From CAJXCL01 sp964394335 (lineage in GTDB: Bacteria; Nitrospinota; Nitrospinia; CAJXCL01): a stretch of 23,070 bases of DNA. A program made the translations under genes and the position numbers. Each line of letters opens with the position of its first letter. The stretch's first letter is position 1. Of this stretch, positions 22,371 to 23,070 are shown one piece after another. The notes below the pieces were generated by a model. The model had not been told where the DNA came from, searched no databases, and saw nothing but the letters and a program-made list of their open reading frames with translations. The stretch is taken from assembly GCA_964394335.1 (NCBI GenBank), contig CAYMVZ010000027.1:1-23070 (forward strand), written 5' to 3'.

Positions 22371-23070
22371 TTGGCTCAAACCATTACTGAAAAAATTTTG
22401 GCTTTTCATTGCGGGAAAGATTCTGTCAGTCCGGGCGAGTTAATTAACGCCAGAGTCGATATTGCTTTAGGGAATGATATTACCGCTCCCATAGCCATTG
22501 ATATTTTTGAAAAATCAGGAGCTAATACTGTTTTTGATAAAGATAAAATTGCGTTAATAGCAGACCACTTTATCCCAACAAAAGATATAAAATCAGCACA
22601 ACAGGTTAAGCAGTTAAGAGAGTTTTCGCGAAAACATCAGATTGCTCATTACTTTGAGCAGGGGAGGGTTGGGGTAGAACATGTTTTGCTGCCTGAAAAA
22701 GGAATTGTGATTCCCGGAGACTTGGTTATAGGAGCAGATTCCCATACTTGCACTTATGGAGCTCTTGGAGTGTTTTCTGCCGGTGTTGGAAGCACCGATC
22801 TTGCCGCAGCTATGATTACCGGTGAAGTGTGGTTTAAAGTCCCTGAATCAGTAAAGTTTATTTATAACGGAAAGTTAAACGATTTTGTCTCAGGGAAAGA
22901 TTTAATTTTATATACTATTGGCATTATAGGGGTGGATGGAGCGACATATATGGCAATGGAGTTTACCGGAGAGACAATTTCTAATATCTCGATGGACAGC
23001 CGTTTTACAATGGCTAATATGGCTATTGAGGCAGGGGCAAAGAATGGAATTTTTGAGCCGGACGAGAAAA
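22371..23070 (+). CDS. leuC: 3-isopropylmalate dehydratase large subunit, archaeal type (3' end outside window)
   Basis: The frame is open from a TTG at 22371 to the window edge, 233 codons. TTG is chosen because GGAGG lies at 22357-22361, nine bases upstream, and the first residues MAQTITEKILAFHCGKDSV match the family N-terminus exactly. An ATG at 22355 gives a short dead frame. Family marks are GELINARVDIALGNDITAPIAI, HQIAHYFEQGRVGVEHVLLP, GDLVIGADSHTCTYGALG with the conserved Asp-Ser-His, and GSTDLAAAMITG. This is the shorter archaeal-type LeuC/homoaconitase large subunit (about 420 residues). With LeuD it isomerises 2- to 3-isopropylmalate in leucine synthesis. The cluster cysteines lie beyond the window. 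Homoaconitase or dimethylmalate dehydratase roles are alternatives until leuD and neighbours are seen. Confidence 0.9.
   Translation, partial: MAQTITEKILAFHCGKDSVSPGELINARVDIALGNDITAPIAIDIFEKSGANTVFDKDKIALIADHFIPTKDIKSAQQVKQLREFSRKHQIAHYFEQGRVGVEHVLLPEKGIVIPGDLVIGADSHTCTYGALGVFSAGVGSTDLAAAMITGEVWFKVPESVKFIYNGKLNDFVSGKDLILYTIGIIGVDGATYMAMEFTGETISNISMDSRFTMANMAIEAGAKNGIFEPDEK

Overview
The window is an AT-rich bacterial chromosome segment in which housekeeping genes sit next to single accessory genes and many short dispersed repeats. The organism is Gram-negative in type: there is a lipoprotein with a lipobox, a secreted DUF3179 protein and the MEP isoprenoid pathway. The mix of a fused IspH-UbiA protein, an archaeal-type LeuC, a fused trehalose-phosphate synthase/phosphatase beside a GT4 enzyme, a kinesin-light-chain-like TPR protein and intergenic spaces full of small palindromes fits Planctomycetota, most likely Brocadiales (anammox bacteria such as Ca. 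Scalindua). That placement is inference from remembered gene content, not a search result, and I hold it at moderate to low confidence.

Layout. Positions 1-338 hold the 3' end of purB. Positions 511-3028 hold a secreted DUF3179 protein and a GT87-like membrane glycosyltransferase. Positions 3054-7189 form an accessory stretch in which a TPR lipoprotein, a B12-binding-type radical SAM protein and a small zinc-ribbon protein are separated by copies of one repeat family. Positions 7265-11770 hold a fatty acid hydroxylase-family membrane protein, coaX (minus strand), and nadK followed by recN. Positions 11870-15344 (minus strand) hold a two-gene trehalose unit, transcribed from a fused otsA-otsB into a TreT-like GT4 gene. 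Positions 15345-15969 are repeat-rich non-coding DNA. Positions 15970-19151 hold a SLOG-like protein, galU, and a convergent ispH-ubiA fusion whose end overlaps galU by 52 bases. Positions 19394-20090 hold a Phd/YefM-VapC type toxin-antitoxin pair behind a repeated operator-like element. Positions 20091-20898 are a long non-coding stretch with several strong palindromes and a decayed coding fragment. Positions 20899-23070 hold tyrS and the 5' part of leuC, which starts at TTG and runs off the window.

How the genes fit together. GalU makes UDP-glucose, a usual glucosyl donor for OtsA and a possible one for the GT4 enzyme, so galU and the trehalose pair form a plausible compatible-solute module. 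IspH makes IPP and DMAPP, and its fused UbiA domain would use a prenyl diphosphate derived from them. NadK-RecN adjacency is a familiar arrangement in bacteria. I found no rRNA, tRNA, CRISPR array or transposase gene.

The main novelty candidates are the IspH-UbiA fusion, the archaeal-looking trehalose gene pair, and at least four families of small palindromic repeats that repeatedly mark gene boundaries. I did not find a clear, wholly new multi-gene system.
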